Below, piece by piece: positions 1 through 9,537 of a stretch of DNA of 64,000 bases (its first letter is position 1; each line of letters starts with the position of its first letter). The stretch comes from JAFIHK01 sp041441455 (GTDB taxonomy: Bacteria; Bacteroidota; Bacteroidia; Bacteroidales; UBA932): the NCBI GenBank assembly GCA_041441455.1, contig JASDTB010000056.1, forward strand, positions 1-64,000. Direction: 5' to 3'. The position numbers and the translations under genes were made by a program. Under the pieces are notes generated by a model, which worked only from the letters and a program-made list of their open reading frames with translations, made no database searches and was not told the DNA's origin.

Positions 1-24
1 CTGCCGCTTAAAAATAAAAAAGAA

Positions 25-52
25 GGTAACTAAAAATCTCTTTTTAGTCACC
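25..52 (-). terminator. Intrinsic terminator after the GH109-type gene
   Basis: Bases 25-36 and 41-52 form a 12-bp stem (one G-T pair) around a 4-nt loop. On the minus strand the hairpin is followed by a T-rich tract (bases 24 down to 8). It lies about 50 bp past the stop of the minus-strand gene ending at 103, so it most likely ends that transcript. Confidence 0.7.
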
Positions 53-102
53 CTCAATATGTTAAGATGTGCGAAATTGTAGAGAAAGAGTATCTTACTT
101 AA

Positions 103-1488
103 CTACTTTTTATAATAAGTAACTCCCTTAATCTTATTCCATGCACCTCTTGTAAAATCTGGAATTTTAACGGGGATACTTCCGTTTTCAACAGATATTC
201 TGCTGAGCTGGACAATTGAACTCCACTCTGCTGCATCATACACATCTTGATCTAAAGGCAATCCGTTTCGCAGACAATAGATAAGTCTATAGTCCATAAT
301 AAAGTCCATCCCACCGTGTCCTCCAACCTCTTTTGCCTTTTCACCTACTTCGGTCACTATAGGATGTTCATACTCTTTTAAGAGCTTCTCCATCTTATCT
401 TCGGTTAAAAATCTGTGACCATCGGGCTCCAATGCAATACCTCTTTTCGGATACTTTTGAGCAAATCCTTTAGTTCCGCTGATCATATGAATTCGGCTGT
501 AAGGGCGAGGACTTGTGACATCGTGTTGAATCATAATTGTCTTTCCCTTCGCTGTTCTAATGATTGAAGTATTCATGTCTCCTTTTTTGTATGTTTTTTT
601 CGCATACTCAGAATTCTCTCCAAATTTTTCCTTAGCATAAATACTCATTCCGAATTGGTTGCTTGAGACAGATACTAAAAAGTCCATTTTGTCGCCACGA
701 TGAATATCAAGCACGTGACATAGTGGCCCAAGTCCGTGAGTTGGGTAGTTGTTACCATCCTCTTTTTCATTATGTTTTAGTCTCCACATATTCCAATAAC
801 CTGTTGTGTCGTTGAAATTAAGGAATCTAAGGTCATGGATATAGGCTCCTTCGGTGTGGACGATCTCTCCAAAAAGCCCTTTTTTTGCCATATTAAGAGT
901 TGCCATTTCGAAAAAGTCGTAATTGCAGTTTTCAAGCTGCATACAATGCCTTCTAGTCTTTTCTGCAGTGTTTACTAGTTGCCAACATTCGTCTATTGTA
1001 AGAGCTGCAGGAACTTCCAAAGCAACATGCTTCCCTTTTTGCATGGCGTATACAGCTATTGGAGTATGAAGATCCCAATGCGTACAAACATATACCAAAT
1101 CTATATCATCACGTTGACAAAGTCTCTTCCAGCCATCTTCACCAGTATATTCTGCGGCTTTTGGCAATCCTCTTTTTTCTAATGTTTTTTGTGATTCTGC
1201 AATTTTTTCTGGTACAATGTCGCACAGAGCTACAATCTTTGCCCCTTCAACGAAAGAGAGCCTGTAAACAGCATCGGCACCTCTCATCCCAAGTCCTACG
1301 ATTCCAATTCTTACACTCTCCATAGGAGCGCATCTCAATTCAAGTACGTCGGAAGTCCCCTTCTCTCTGGGAGGCTCCGGTAAAGCAAATTGTTTGAATT
1401 GCTGCCCGAACGCAGCGGTCGATAAGCATAATGCTAAAAGTGCTGAAACACAGGCTATGCTTAGTTTTTGTAAAGTTTTAATAAACAT
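103..1488 (-). CDS. Gfo/Idh/MocA-type, GH109-like glycosidase (putative alpha-N-acetylgalactosaminidase)
   Basis: A 461-residue exported protein. A signal peptide (about residues 1-28, ending in AFG-QQ) precedes an NAD-binding Rossmann fold that starts with RIGIVGLGMRG near residue 60, followed by ALCDI. This arrangement is typical of Bacteroidota GH109 enzymes, which keep a tightly bound NAD and cleave N-acetylgalactosamine glycosides by a redox mechanism; plain Gfo/Idh/MocA dehydrogenases usually lack a signal peptide. The gene stands alone and diverges from the GT51 gene across 136 bp. Substrate is inferred from family only. It could instead be an uncharacterised exported sugar oxidoreductase. 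Confidence 0.8.
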   Translation of the reverse strand: MFIKTLQKLSIACVSALLALCLSTAAFGQQFKQFALPEPPREKGTSDVLELRCAPMESVRIGIVGLGMRGADAVYRLSFVEGAKIVALCDIVPEKIAESQKTLEKRGLPKAAEYTGEDGWKRLCQRDDIDLVYVCTHWDLHTPIAVYAMQKGKHVALEVPAALTIDECWQLVNTAEKTRRHCMQLENCNYDFFEMATLNMAKKGLFGEIVHTEGAYIHDLRFLNFNDTTGYWNMWRLKHNEKEDGNNYPTHGLGPLCHVLDIHRGDKMDFLVSVSSNQFGMSIYAKEKFGENSEYAKKTYKKGDMNTSIIRTAKGKTIMIQHDVTSPRPYSRIHMISGTKGFAQKYPKRGIALEPDGHRFLTEDKMEKLLKEYEHPIVTEVGEKAKEVGGHGGMDFIMDYRLIYCLRNGLPLDQDVYDAAEWSSIVQLSRISVENGSIPVKIPDFTRGAWNKIKGVTYYKK

Positions 1489-1624
1489 TAATGGTAGTTT
1501 TTTGTTGTTTAGGTTCTGAGTTCACTACTAAATTATTTAACTTAATTGGAATATAAAAACATTTGGCTTAAAACTTGTATTCTGATCGGTTATATTGAAA
1601 GTATAATTAATCAGATATCATTTA

Positions 1625-3550
1625 ATGAAGTTTACCATAAATAAAAAGATTACAATATTTCTTGCGGGGGCGGCAGCTTTGGTTGTCGTCCTTTTTTTAT
1701 TAAGAGGTGTTTTTGTTAGGCTGTATGTTTCCCATAAGATCGATAAAATCGAACAAGCTTATAACTTAGACATTAACTACACTTCGTTGAAGGTGGCAGG
1801 GATTGCTGGTGCAAGAGTTGAAAACTTTTATGTTAAACCGATAGATGGAGATACTCTGATTAGAATTAAGGATATTAAAGTAAAACTTAGTTTTTTTAGA
1901 CTTTTATTATTACGCCCAGATATAACAAATCTAAAGGCAGATAATATAGAGGTTAATTTTATTAAACGAGACTCTGTCTCAAACTTTGATTTTCTATATA
2001 AAAGTTCACCAAAAAAGCAGAGTGATACAACATCTACAAGTCTCTTCAATTTTAAAAAGACATCTGAAAGGATGTTCTCGTTGTTGCTGGAGATTATTCC
2101 ATCTAAGGCGGATATCAAAAATGTTCGAGTAAAGTATGAGAATAATGGATACTTATTGACCCTCGAGATGCCTCAATTTGAAGTAAAGAACGGAGGTTTT
2201 GAGACAAAATTATTTACTAGCGAGCAGGGGCTAAAAGAGACTTTGGTTGCAAAGGGTGTTTTAGACGAAAGCGATGAGGTTATATCTGCCGATATCTTTG
2301 GAGGCGACACCTCCCGTTTTGTTATGCCTTTCTTAGAGTATAGATGGGGCGCAAAAGTAATGTTCGATACATTATCGTTTAGTATCAAGAATAACGGGAC
2401 TGAAGATGATAGACTTGTTGTAACGGGAAGTGCAAAGGCTAAGGGATTCTCGGTTCTTCATCAAAGAGTTTCTCCCGAAGAGGTCTCTTTAAACAGAGGA
2501 GAGCTTCAGTTCAAATTCAATATTGGTGATAATTATGCGGAGTTAGACTCTTCGTCAATTGCAATATGCAATCAGTTTTCTTTCTCACCATTTTTAAGAT
2601 TAGAAAAAAGTAAGAATTGGTTGGTCAAAGCATCAATTCATAAAGATAAATTTCCGTCTGATGAGTTATTTTCCTCATTACCTAAAGGTCTATTTAATAA
2701 CCTCGATGGAATTAAGACAAGCGGACAGCTTAAATATGATTTCAATTTAGAAATAGACTTTTCTAATGTAGATAGCCTAAAGCTTGAATCCTCTTTAAAA
2801 CCAATAGGGTTCAAGATTATAAACTTTGGTAATACCGACCTTAGAAGGATGAATGGTGAGTTTGAATATACTGCCTACGAAAATGGCGTGCCTGTCAGAA
2901 CATTTCCTGTTGGACCATCATATGGTAACTTTAGGACACTCTCACAAATTTCGCCTTATCTGCAGATGGCGGTATTGCAAAGTGAAGATGGTGGCTTCTT
3001 TTATCACGATGGATTCTTGATGGATGCAATTAGAGGAGCTTTAGCAACTGATATAAAAGAGAAAAGATTTAGAAGAGGGGGAAGCACTATTAGTATGCAG
3101 CTAGTTAAGAATGTATACCTAAGCAGACATAAAACATTAGCCCGAAAATTCGAAGAGATTTTAATTGTTTGGTTGATTGAGAACAATAGACTAAGTTCCA
3201 AAGAGAGAATGTTTGAAGTCTATATGAATATCATAGAATGGGGGCCTGGAGTCTATGGAGCAGCTGAGGCGGCGAGATTTTATTTTGATAAAGATGTTAG
3301 AGACATTAATGCAAATGAGGCAATCTTTTTAGCAAGCATCATCCCTTCTCCAAAAAGAGCTCTTAACTCTTTTGATTCTGAATATAAGCTTAAACCATCT
3401 TTGGAAGGTTATTATAGGCTCTTAGCAGGAAGGTTGAAAATCAAAGGTTTGATAAGTGAGGAGGAGGAGATGGCGATTAAGCCAGAGGTTAAGTTAGGTG
3501 AGGCTGCTAAAAAGTTAATTGACAGTAGAAATATCCCCGAAACATTTTAA
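1625..3550 (+). CDS. AsmA-like/GT51 peptidoglycan glycosyltransferase, no transpeptidase domain
   Basis: 641 residues. One N-terminal membrane anchor (about 9-31) is followed by about 400 residues resembling AsmA-type lipid-transfer or membrane-associated domains, then a GT51 domain. GT51 hallmarks are visible: the EDGGFFYHDG motif with likely catalytic Glu454, RRGGSTISMQLVKN near 485, and EVYMNIIEWGPGVYGAAEAA. No penicillin-binding transpeptidase domain follows, so it would polymerise lipid II glycan strands only. The sequence ends about 30 bp before a DoxX-like gene, so the two may share a transcript. The AsmA-like call for the N-terminal part is by overall character, not by a diagnostic motif. 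Confidence 0.8.
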   Translation: MKFTINKKITIFLAGAAALVVVLFLLRGVFVRLYVSHKIDKIEQAYNLDINYTSLKVAGIAGARVENFYVKPIDGDTLIRIKDIKVKLSFFRLLLLRPDITNLKADNIEVNFIKRDSVSNFDFLYKSSPKKQSDTTSTSLFNFKKTSERMFSLLLEIIPSKADIKNVRVKYENNGYLLTLEMPQFEVKNGGFETKLFTSEQGLKETLVAKGVLDESDEVISADIFGGDTSRFVMPFLEYRWGAKVMFDTLSFSIKNNGTEDDRLVVTGSAKAKGFSVLHQRVSPEEVSLNRGELQFKFNIGDNYAELDSSSIAICNQFSFSPFLRLEKSKNWLVKASIHKDKFPSDELFSSLPKGLFNNLDGIKTSGQLKYDFNLEIDFSNVDSLKLESSLKPIGFKIINFGNTDLRRMNGEFEYTAYENGVPVRTFPVGPSYGNFRTLSQISPYLQMAVLQSEDGGFFYHDGFLMDAIRGALATDIKEKRFRRGGSTISMQLVKNVYLSRHKTLARKFEEILIVWLIENNRLSSKERMFEVYMNIIEWGPGVYGAAEAARFYFDKDVRDINANEAIFLASIIPSPKRALNSFDSEYKLKPSLEGYYRLLAGRLKIKGLISEEEEMAIKPEVKLGEAAKKLIDSRNIPETF

Positions 3551-3583
3551 CTCGCTGTTTGTTTTACCTTAAAAGTTTGATGT

Positions 3584-4063
3584 ATGATTAACTTTAGAGG
3601 TAAGACATTTGAAAAGGCCGACGTCAAGATTACTAGATGGATGGCAAAACATAGCCTATCGCTGCTTAGAGTAAGCATAGGAATTATATTTTTCTGGTTC
3701 GGAGTACTTAAGTTCTTCGATGGATTGAGTCCAGCTCAGGACTTGGCAATCAAAACTATAGATATTGTTACATTTGGACTTTTAACACCTTCAATCATAA
3801 TCTTAGGTTTAGCAATTTGGGAGACAGCTATTGGAATAGGACTGATATTCTCACTATTTATGAGAGAGACTCTTCTCTTGCTATACTTACAGATGATAGG
3901 CACTTTTCTTCCAGTACTATTCTTTCCAAGTGAGGTTTTTAATATTTTCCCCTATTCATTAACATTAGAGGGACAGTATATTATTAAAAATCTTGTATTA
4001 TTGAGTGCTGGAATTGTTTTAGGTGCAACAGTCAGAGGAGGAAAAATAATACAGGAGAACTGA
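3584..4063 (+). CDS. DoxX-like four-helix membrane protein
   Basis: 159 residues with about four hydrophobic helices. The first contains LLRVSIGIIFFWFGVLKFFDG, the pattern seen in DoxX/DUF417-type small membrane proteins. Its biochemical role is not known; DoxX relatives are linked to redox or sulfur stress. The stop codon overlaps the start of the next gene by one base (TGATG at 4061-4065), which indicates translational coupling with the NAD(P)-binding protein. Confidence 0.6.
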   Translation: MINFRGKTFEKADVKITRWMAKHSLSLLRVSIGIIFFWFGVLKFFDGLSPAQDLAIKTIDIVTFGLLTPSIIILGLAIWETAIGIGLIFSLFMRETLLLLYLQMIGTFLPVLFFPSEVFNIFPYSLTLEGQYIIKNLVLLSAGIVLGATVRGGKIIQEN

Positions 4064-4944
4064 TGAAAATATTGATTACAGGGTCTAATGGCTATATTGG
4101 CAGTCGTCTTGTAACTCTACTTTTAGAACAAGGGTGCGAGTTGTATTGCTGCGTGCGAAATTTATCCAAAGTAACACCGCAAAACAACCCAAAGATTCAC
4201 TACATAGAGGTTGATTTCTTAAAACGAGAGACTCTTGAAAATATTCCAAATGAAATTGATGTTGCATACTATTTAATCCATTCGATGGCAGATTCGGGTA
4301 AAAATTTCTCTTATCTAGAGACATTATCTGCATTAAATTTTAGAGAGGCAATAAATTCGACAAATACAAAACAGGTTATATATTTAGGCGGTATTGCAAA
4401 CCAGAAAGATCTCTCTCCACATCTAAAATCGAGGGCTAAAGTGGAGGAGATACTGAGTGAAGGCGATTACAGCTTAACGGCTATTAGAGCAGGTATAATC
4501 ATTGGGAAAGGGGGTTCATCTTATCAAATAATTAAAGACCTTGTTGAGAAACTTCCAATCATGATTGCTCCCAAATGGCTAAATACAAAGACGCAACCAA
4601 TTGCATTACGCGATGTTTTGTATTGTTTATCGGCAGTAAAGGGAGATGAAAGATTTTATGGAAAAAGTTTTGATGTGGGAGGTCCAGATGTCTTAACTTA
4701 TAAAGAGATGTTGTATGGATATTCAAAAGCTCATTCATTAAGACGCTTGATAATTACTGTTCCTGTTATGACTCCGCGGTTGTCGTCATATTGGTTGTAT
4801 TTTGTCACAAGTACTAGCTATTCTCTTGCGGTTCATTTAGTTGAAAGCATGAAAATAGAGGTGCTCTGCCGTGATATGTCGATAATAAACATGCTAGGCA
4901 TAACACCTCTTACCTATGAGGAGGCTCTGTTGGAGGCTCGTTAA
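4063..4944 (+). CDS. NAD(P)-binding atypical SDR / NmrA-like epimerase family protein
   Basis: 293 residues, cytoplasmic. The N-terminus [16 protein letters not shown] is the TGxxGxxG dinucleotide-binding motif of atypical short-chain dehydrogenases. IYLGGIA and [11 protein letters not shown] further in are usual in this group. Many Bacteroidota homologues are about 480 residues with an extra C-terminal domain; this one is short. The reaction is unknown. Start overlaps the DoxX-like stop; the end converges on acr3, the two stop codons overlapping at 4941-4944. Confidence 0.7.
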   Translation: MKILITGSNGYIGSRLVTLLLEQGCELYCCVRNLSKVTPQNNPKIHYIEVDFLKRETLENIPNEIDVAYYLIHSMADSGKNFSYLETLSALNFREAINSTNTKQVIYLGGIANQKDLSPHLKSRAKVEEILSEGDYSLTAIRAGIIIGKGGSSYQIIKDLVEKLPIMIAPKWLNTKTQPIALRDVLYCLSAVKGDERFYGKSFDVGGPDVLTYKEMLYGYSKAHSLRRLIITVPVMTPRLSSYWLYFVTSTSYSLAVHLVESMKIEVLCRDMSIINMLGITPLTYEEALLEAR

Positions 4945-5978
4945 CTCTTCTTCTCTTTGATTAGTCTAGCTGATATGTTGACTAATGCAATCATTACAGG
5001 TACCTCTACTAATGGTCCAATAACTGCTGCAAATGCCTCTCCAGAATCTATCCCAAATACCGCAATTGCAACTGCAATTGCCAATTCGAAATTATTACTA
5101 GCGGCAGTAAATGCAAGTGTAATAGATTTTTTATTATCAGCTTTTGCACTTTTACTTAAGTAAAATGAGGCAAAAAACATGATAAAGAAGTAGATTGTCA
5201 ATGGTATAGCTATTCTGACTACATCCATCGGTATTTTCACAATATATTCTCCTTTTAGTGAAAACATTACAATGATTGTAAAAAGAAGGGCAAAAAGTGT
5301 TAATGGTGAAATTTTAGGTACATATTTTCTATTAAACCAATCTTCACCTTTCACTCTAATCAATGCATAACGAGATATTATTCCAGCAAACATTGGAATT
5401 CCAAGATAGATTAAAACACTTTTGGCAACCGACCCGATAGTTATACTACCGACAGAATCGTTAACTGGAAGTCCGAACACGCCAGGTAATACAGCAATAA
5501 AGATGTACGCGTAAAGCGAAAATAAGAGAATCTGGAAAATTGAGTTAAATGCAACTAATGCTGCTGCATATTGTCTGTCTCCATTTGCCAAATCGTTCCA
5601 AACAATTACCATCGCGATACATCTTGCTAATCCAATCAAGATCACACCATACATGTAATCGATGTTAAATTGAAGGAAAATAATTGCCAAGAAAAACATG
5701 AGGACTGGGCCAATTACCCAGTTTTGAATTAGTGATAGGCCAAGTACCTTTTTGTCCTTAAAGACATCTCCAAGCTCTTCGTATTTGACTTTTGCAAGAG
5801 GTGGATACATCATAATAATTAATCCAATTGCAATTGGGATATTTGTTGTCCCCGAACTTAAACTATCCCAAAAGTCGGCTGTACCTGGAAAAAAATATCC
5901 AAGAGCGACACCAATTGCCATAGCTGTAAATATCCACACCGTGAGATATCTATCGAGAAAATTAAGTTTAACTTTCAT
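4941..5978 (-). CDS. acr3: Arsenite efflux transporter, ACR3 family
   Basis: 345 residues, about ten transmembrane helices. ACR3 signatures are present: [21 protein letters not shown] at the N-terminus, [14 protein letters not shown] with the conserved cysteine of the arsenite pathway, and [22 protein letters not shown] near the C-terminus. It exports As(III), driven by the proton gradient. Its start overlaps the end of arsC by 11 bases, so it is the last gene of an arsR-arsC-acr3 operon. Confidence 0.95.
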   Translation of the reverse strand: MKVKLNFLDRYLTVWIFTAMAIGVALGYFFPGTADFWDSLSSGTTNIPIAIGLIIMMYPPLAKVKYEELGDVFKDKKVLGLSLIQNWVIGPVLMFFLAIIFLQFNIDYMYGVILIGLARCIAMVIVWNDLANGDRQYAAALVAFNSIFQILLFSLYAYIFIAVLPGVFGLPVNDSVGSITIGSVAKSVLIYLGIPMFAGIISRYALIRVKGEDWFNRKYVPKISPLTLFALLFTIIVMFSLKGEYIVKIPMDVVRIAIPLTIYFFIMFFASFYLSKSAKADNKKSITLAFTAASNNFELAIAVAIAVFGIDSGEAFAAVIGPLVEVPVMIALVNISARLIKEKKS

Positions 5979-6405
5979 TTTCTATTTCTATTTCTAATTT
6001 ATAAAATTTATAAAATCCTTCTTTAATCTCATCTCTAACTCTACGAAACTCACTCCAAATAAACTCATCATCTCCTATTGCATGTGAGGGATCATCAAAT
6101 CCAATGTGTAATCTGTTTTTTACCTTTCCAATGAAAGCTGGGCAAGACTCATTTGCTCCCCCACAAACTGTAATAACATAGTCCCACTCTTCATCTAAAT
6201 ATTTGTCGATATGATCCGAAGTATGGTGGCTTATATCAACCCCAACCTCGTTCATTACAAAAACGGCCTTTTCATTCAATTTTCCAGTAGCTGCAGTTCC
6301 TGCTGAGCAAACAATTAAATCTTGATCGAATGATTGTAAAAAGCCATGCGCCATCTGACTTCTACAACTATTGCCAGTACATAGAATTAAAATTTTCTTT
6401 TTCAT
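5968..6405 (-). CDS. arsC: Arsenate reductase, low-molecular-weight phosphatase type
   Basis: 145 residues. The P-loop CTGNSCR (Cys9 to Arg15) is the low-molecular-weight tyrosine phosphatase active site. Cys81 and Cys88 in [11 protein letters not shown] match the two additional redox cysteines of thioredoxin-coupled arsenate reductases (pI258 type), which separates it from a true phosphatase. It reduces As(V) to As(III) for export by the adjacent ACR3. It sits 4 bp after the arsR stop and overlaps acr3. Confidence 0.93.
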   Translation of the reverse strand: MKKKILILCTGNSCRSQMAHGFLQSFDQDLIVCSAGTAATGKLNEKAVFVMNEVGVDISHHTSDHIDKYLDEEWDYVITVCGGANESCPAFIGKVKNRLHIGFDDPSHAIGDDEFIWSEFRRVRDEIKEGFYKFYKLEIEIENES

Positions 6406-6409
6406 ATAA

Positions 6410-6745
6410 TTAAATTTTGCATTTATCTAATGTTTTTGAAGCCTCAATAAAGTTTCCAATCCTTTTTTCAAATTCCTCTTTTACTTTTACTAGCCTGTCT
6501 TGATTCAAGCAGTAACATGTTTTAACACCAGCAATCTCTCCATGAATTAGATCTGCCTTTTTTAACTCTTTAAGGTGCTGATAGATTGTTGTTCTACTTA
6601 ATGTAAAGTGAGATGAAATGTCTCCAGAAATACATGTTTCGGAGGTTGAGATATAATTTAAAATCTCTAATCTTATAGGATTAGATAGGGTTTTCAGTGC
6701 GACTATAAAGTCAGAATTATCTAAGAGAGTATCTGATTTGTCCAT
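6410..6745 (-). CDS. arsR: ArsR-family arsenic-responsive repressor (inorganic arsenic operon)
   Basis: Winged-helix regulator of 111 residues when started at 6745 (MDKSDTLLDNSDF). An upstream in-frame ATG at 6802 would add 19 residues, but those codons are made of a perfect inverted repeat (6751-6782), so the internal start is preferred. The helix-turn-helix is LSRTTIYQHLKELKKADLIHG. Cysteines at SETC and in TCYC could bind As(III) or Sb(III). It presumably represses its own arsR-arsC-acr3 operon and releases DNA on metalloid binding. Confidence 0.88.
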   Translation of the reverse strand: MDKSDTLLDNSDFIVALKTLSNPIRLEILNYISTSETCISGDISSHFTLSRTTIYQHLKELKKADLIHGEIAGVKTCYCLNQDRLVKVKEEFEKRIGNFIEASKTLDKCKI

Positions 6746-6750
6746 AAAAT

Positions 6751-6782
6751 AAAAATATGTCGTAAAAATACGACATATTTTT
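6751..6782. promoter_or_regulatory. Probable ArsR operator (perfect 14-bp inverted repeat)
   Basis: Bases 6751-6764 and 6769-6782 are exact reverse complements separated by AAAA. The repeat ends 5 bp upstream of the preferred arsR start. On the minus strand the centre contains TATTTTTA, one mismatch from a Bacteroidota -7 box, with TTTA 19 nt upstream. The dyad is thus placed to block the promoter, as expected for ArsR autoregulation. Function is inferred from position and symmetry. Confidence 0.75.
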
Positions 6783-6827
6783 AATACTTTAAATTTCGAC
6801 ATTTGAATTAGCGAAATCTTAACAATT

Positions 6828-8171
6828 TTAAAAGAAGAATCCGTAAATAAATCCTGAAATTGTTGCCATTATGATAACCAATGACACATATACGATTGTC
6901 TTTTTTGTTCCCATAACTCCTCGAATAACTAACATATTTGGTAATGAAAGTGATGGACCTGCAAGAAGGAGTGCAAGTGCAGGGCCTTTTCCCATTCCAG
7001 AGGCTATAAGGCCTTGAAGAATTGGTACTTCGGTGAGAGTCGCAAAGTACATAAATGCCCCTACAAATGATGCAAAAAAGTTTGAAAAGATTGAATTACC
7101 GCCAACTAGGGCGCTAATCCAACTATTTGGAATTACTCCAGCGATAGTTGTGCCATCATGTGTAGATCCGAGTAAAAATCCTGCAGTTACAACTCCTATA
7201 GCAAGGAGTGGAATGATTTGCTTAGCATAACCCCATGTAGAGATTGTCCATTCTCTATTCTCTTCGTTATCTTTATCTTTCAATGTTATAATTGAGAGAG
7301 CAGCAATTCCTGTAATCATTGGAATAATTGGAACCATCTTTGGATCTTCAACAAGTAACATTGACAATGCTATTGAGATTGCAACTGCGATACCTGATAA
7401 GATTACTGGTAAAATCTTTATTTTAAGAATTTTCACTAGAGAGAATCCTAGCATCAAAGTCAGAATACCTGCAATAATCCATTTTGAATGCCATATCATG
7501 TACCACATGCTAGTTGTATCGTCTGACGATGGTTTTCCAAAATTTACGATGACTAAAATTAATACAAGGACAAAGAAATGGAAGGAAGTTTGCCATAGGG
7601 GTCTCTTCTCTGGAGGAAATTTCAGATTCATCTGTTCCTCTTTCTTGATTCTCTCCTCTTTTCTAAAAATGAAAGCCATTGCAAGACCAATAATAACGCT
7701 GAATGATACAGCACCTACTGTTCTTGCTATCCCCATTTCGGCACCTAGGATTCTAGCAGTTAATATGATGGCTAAAATATTGATAGCAGGTCCAGAGTAT
7801 AAGAATGCAATAGCAGGTCCAAGTCCAGCTCCTCTTTTATGGATGCTTGAGAAAAGAGGCAGAATTGTACAGCTACAAACGGCAAGGATAGTCCCTGATA
7901 CTGCAGCAATTGTGTAGGATACCCATTTTTTAGCATTGGCTCCAAAGTATTTTAATACAGAGCCTTGGCTTATAAATACAGAGATTACTCCTGCTATAAA
8001 AAATGCAGGCAAAAGACACATAACTACATGTTCGCGAGCGTACCACTTAGTCAAGTCTAAAGTTGCATCTACTGCTGTACGAAATACAGGAGAGGTTACT
8101 GGTAGAAAGAATGCAACAGCGAATGCTAAAACAATCCAACCCAGAATTTTTAGTTCTTTATTAGTTTCCAT
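6828..8171 (-). CDS. ArsP_1-family permease, probable organoarsenical efflux
   Basis: 447 residues, about ten to eleven transmembrane helices. The CSC-TILPLF motif (Cys99, Cys101) and the GPAINI motif are characteristic of PF03773 (ArsP_1 / UPF0718) permeases. Characterised ArsP proteins export trivalent methyl and aromatic arsenicals, using conserved cysteines. It begins 2 bp after the arsG stop and is the last gene of the second arsenic operon, which supports an arsenical substrate; other members of the family may move other metals. Confidence 0.82.
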   Translation of the reverse strand: METNKELKILGWIVLAFAVAFFLPVTSPVFRTAVDATLDLTKWYAREHVVMCLLPAFFIAGVISVFISQGSVLKYFGANAKKWVSYTIAAVSGTILAVCSCTILPLFSSIHKRGAGLGPAIAFLYSGPAINILAIILTARILGAEMGIARTVGAVSFSVIIGLAMAFIFRKEERIKKEEQMNLKFPPEKRPLWQTSFHFFVLVLILVIVNFGKPSSDDTTSMWYMIWHSKWIIAGILTLMLGFSLVKILKIKILPVILSGIAVAISIALSMLLVEDPKMVPIIPMITGIAALSIITLKDKDNEENREWTISTWGYAKQIIPLLAIGVVTAGFLLGSTHDGTTIAGVIPNSWISALVGGNSIFSNFFASFVGAFMYFATLTEVPILQGLIASGMGKGPALALLLAGPSLSLPNMLVIRGVMGTKKTIVYVSLVIIMATISGFIYGFFF

Positions 8172-8173
8172 TT

Positions 8174-8872
8174 TTAAAACATTGTTAGGAATATATAGTA
8201 TATACCTATGATGATGAATAATATACCAATGATTTTTCTAAACCATTTTTCGAAAATCTTTATCTTGTTATATGTTTTACCTACACTCGATACGGCGTAT
8301 GCAAGAAGCCAGGAAAAGATTATGACAGGAATGCCTGTAGCGATAGCAAAGAGCACAGGTAACAGAAGTCCAGAGCTGCCAGAAAGTGTTAATGGAATGA
8401 GCATCCCAAAATATAAAACACCACTGTATGGACAAAATGCCATTGCGAAAAGTACTCCAAGTAAAAAGGCTCCTGCATAACTTTTTTTCGCCTTTGATTC
8501 TAGTTTTTCACCCAGTTTGCCTGTTAAAGAAAAATTTAGTTTGATAAGGTCTAGCAAGAAAATTCCAATGATAATTAAAAAAGGACCTAAAAATTTTTCT
8601 CCCCAACCTTGAAAGATCGCAGAGACATTCATCTGCTCTGCTCCAAAATAGAGGATAACTGCAATTAGTGTGTAACTGAATGCTCGTCCTGCTGTATATA
8701 GAAGTCCCCCAATAAACACTCTTCTTCTATCTTCGATATCTCTTCCGAGAAATCCGATAGCAGAGATGTTTGTGGCAAGAGGACAAGGACTTATGGCTGT
8801 CATCAAACCAAGGATTATCGCTGTTAGAAATGAGTATTGAGTATTTTCTAAGATTGACTGAAGAAATTCCAT
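8174..8872 (-). CDS. arsG: ArsG-like aromatic arsenical efflux permease (DsbD/CcdA-type membrane protein)
   Basis: 232 residues, about six transmembrane helices, with MTAISPCPLATN near the N-terminus and AFCPYSGVLYFG in a later helix, the cysteine-proline pairs of CcdA/DsbD-type and TauE-like proteins. Its order after an ArsE-like and an ArsF-like gene matches arsEFG of Shewanella, where ArsG exports trivalent aminoaromatic arsenicals. Six bases separate it from arsF. By sequence alone it could be called a cytochrome-biogenesis protein; the context favours ArsG. Confidence 0.8.
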   Translation of the reverse strand: MEFLQSILENTQYSFLTAIILGLMTAISPCPLATNISAIGFLGRDIEDRRRVFIGGLLYTAGRAFSYTLIAVILYFGAEQMNVSAIFQGWGEKFLGPFLIIIGIFLLDLIKLNFSLTGKLGEKLESKAKKSYAGAFLLGVLFAMAFCPYSGVLYFGMLIPLTLSGSSGLLLPVLFAIATGIPVIIFSWLLAYAVSSVGKTYNKIKIFEKWFRKIIGILFIIIGIYYIFLTMF

Positions 8873-8878
8873 CTTTCT

Positions 8879-9280
8879 CTATTTTATCTTATCTACAGCT
8901 TTTTTGATCTCCTCTTTAATCTTTTGAGGGTCATCAGAATTCATAAATGCTATGTTTGTAATATCGCATTTTTTATCTCCTTTAACAACGATTAGTGCTT
9001 GACCTCCAATTTTGAATTTTTTTGCAATTTTATCTGCTGAGGCATCATCGAGATTAATACTTTTGAATGAATACTGTCCTGCTTTCACCTTGTCGGAAGC
9101 TATTAAAGAGACTGCTGCTTTACTGTTTTTTTCTACTTCCAGACAGGTTGCACAACGCCTAGTGTAATGAAAGTATAAAACTTCAATGTCAGATGTTCTT
9201 GGTGCATTTTGAGCAAATAGTGATGTGCCTAAAAAAGATGTTTGTAAGCATACTAATAATAAGAATATGAGCTTTTTCAT
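8879..9280 (-). CDS. arsF: ArsF-like subunit of nitroaromatic arsenical reductase
   Basis: 133 residues, with a signal peptide (about 1-24, ending in LFAQ) and a thioredoxin-like fold carrying CATC at 43-46. Length, the YFHYTRRCATCLEVE segment and the position between a 79-residue thioredoxin-like protein and an ArsG-like permease match the ArsF family. In Shewanella, ArsE and ArsF together are needed to reduce nitro groups of aromatic arsenicals such as nitarsone and roxarsone. Confidence 0.8.
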   Translation of the reverse strand: MKKLIFLLLVCLQTSFLGTSLFAQNAPRTSDIEVLYFHYTRRCATCLEVEKNSKAAVSLIASDKVKAGQYSFKSINLDDASADKIAKKFKIGGQALIVVKGDKKCDITNIAFMNSDDPQKIKEEIKKAVDKIK

Positions 9281-9281
9281 T

Positions 9282-9521
9282 TTATACGTATTGACTTAAT
9301 ATTTTCTTTATCTCTTCTGCAGATGGAACTCTACCTTTAATCTCTACTTTTTCGTTGATAACAAGTGCTGGAGTAGACATTACATTATAACTCATAATGT
9401 CCATAATGTCCTCTACTTTACTAATTTCGGCATTGATTCCGTTTTGTTCTACTACCTCTCTGGTTAGTTTTTCCAGTGCCTTACATTTTGGGCATCCTGG
9501 ACCAAGTACTTTTATATTCAT
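9282..9521 (-). CDS. arsE: ArsE-like small thioredoxin-fold protein
   Basis: 79 residues, cytoplasmic, with a glutaredoxin/thioredoxin-like fold (MNIKVLGPGCPKC, Cys10 and Cys13; VMSTPALVINEKV carries the cis-proline). Such small redox-active disulfide proteins are common; the gene order arsR-E-F-G supports ArsE. It lies one base before arsF and 16 bases after arsR. With ArsF it would supply electrons for nitro-group reduction on aromatic arsenicals. Confidence 0.77.
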   Translation of the reverse strand: MNIKVLGPGCPKCKALEKLTREVVEQNGINAEISKVEDIMDIMSYNVMSTPALVINEKVEIKGRVPSAEEIKKILSQYV

Positions 9522-9537
9522 AGTTCTGTTAAATGTA

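Noticed and set aside
4957..5997. Plus-strand open frames opposite acr3
   Set aside because: They lie opposite a strongly recognisable ACR3 gene and show no family motifs.
6746..6802. N-terminal extension of the arsR product
   Set aside because: Its codons are the operator dyad; the internal ATG at 6745 fits the family.
8174..8872. Calling the protein CcdA (cytochrome c biogenesis)
   Set aside because: No cytochrome biogenesis genes are nearby, and the arsE-arsF-arsG order fits better.
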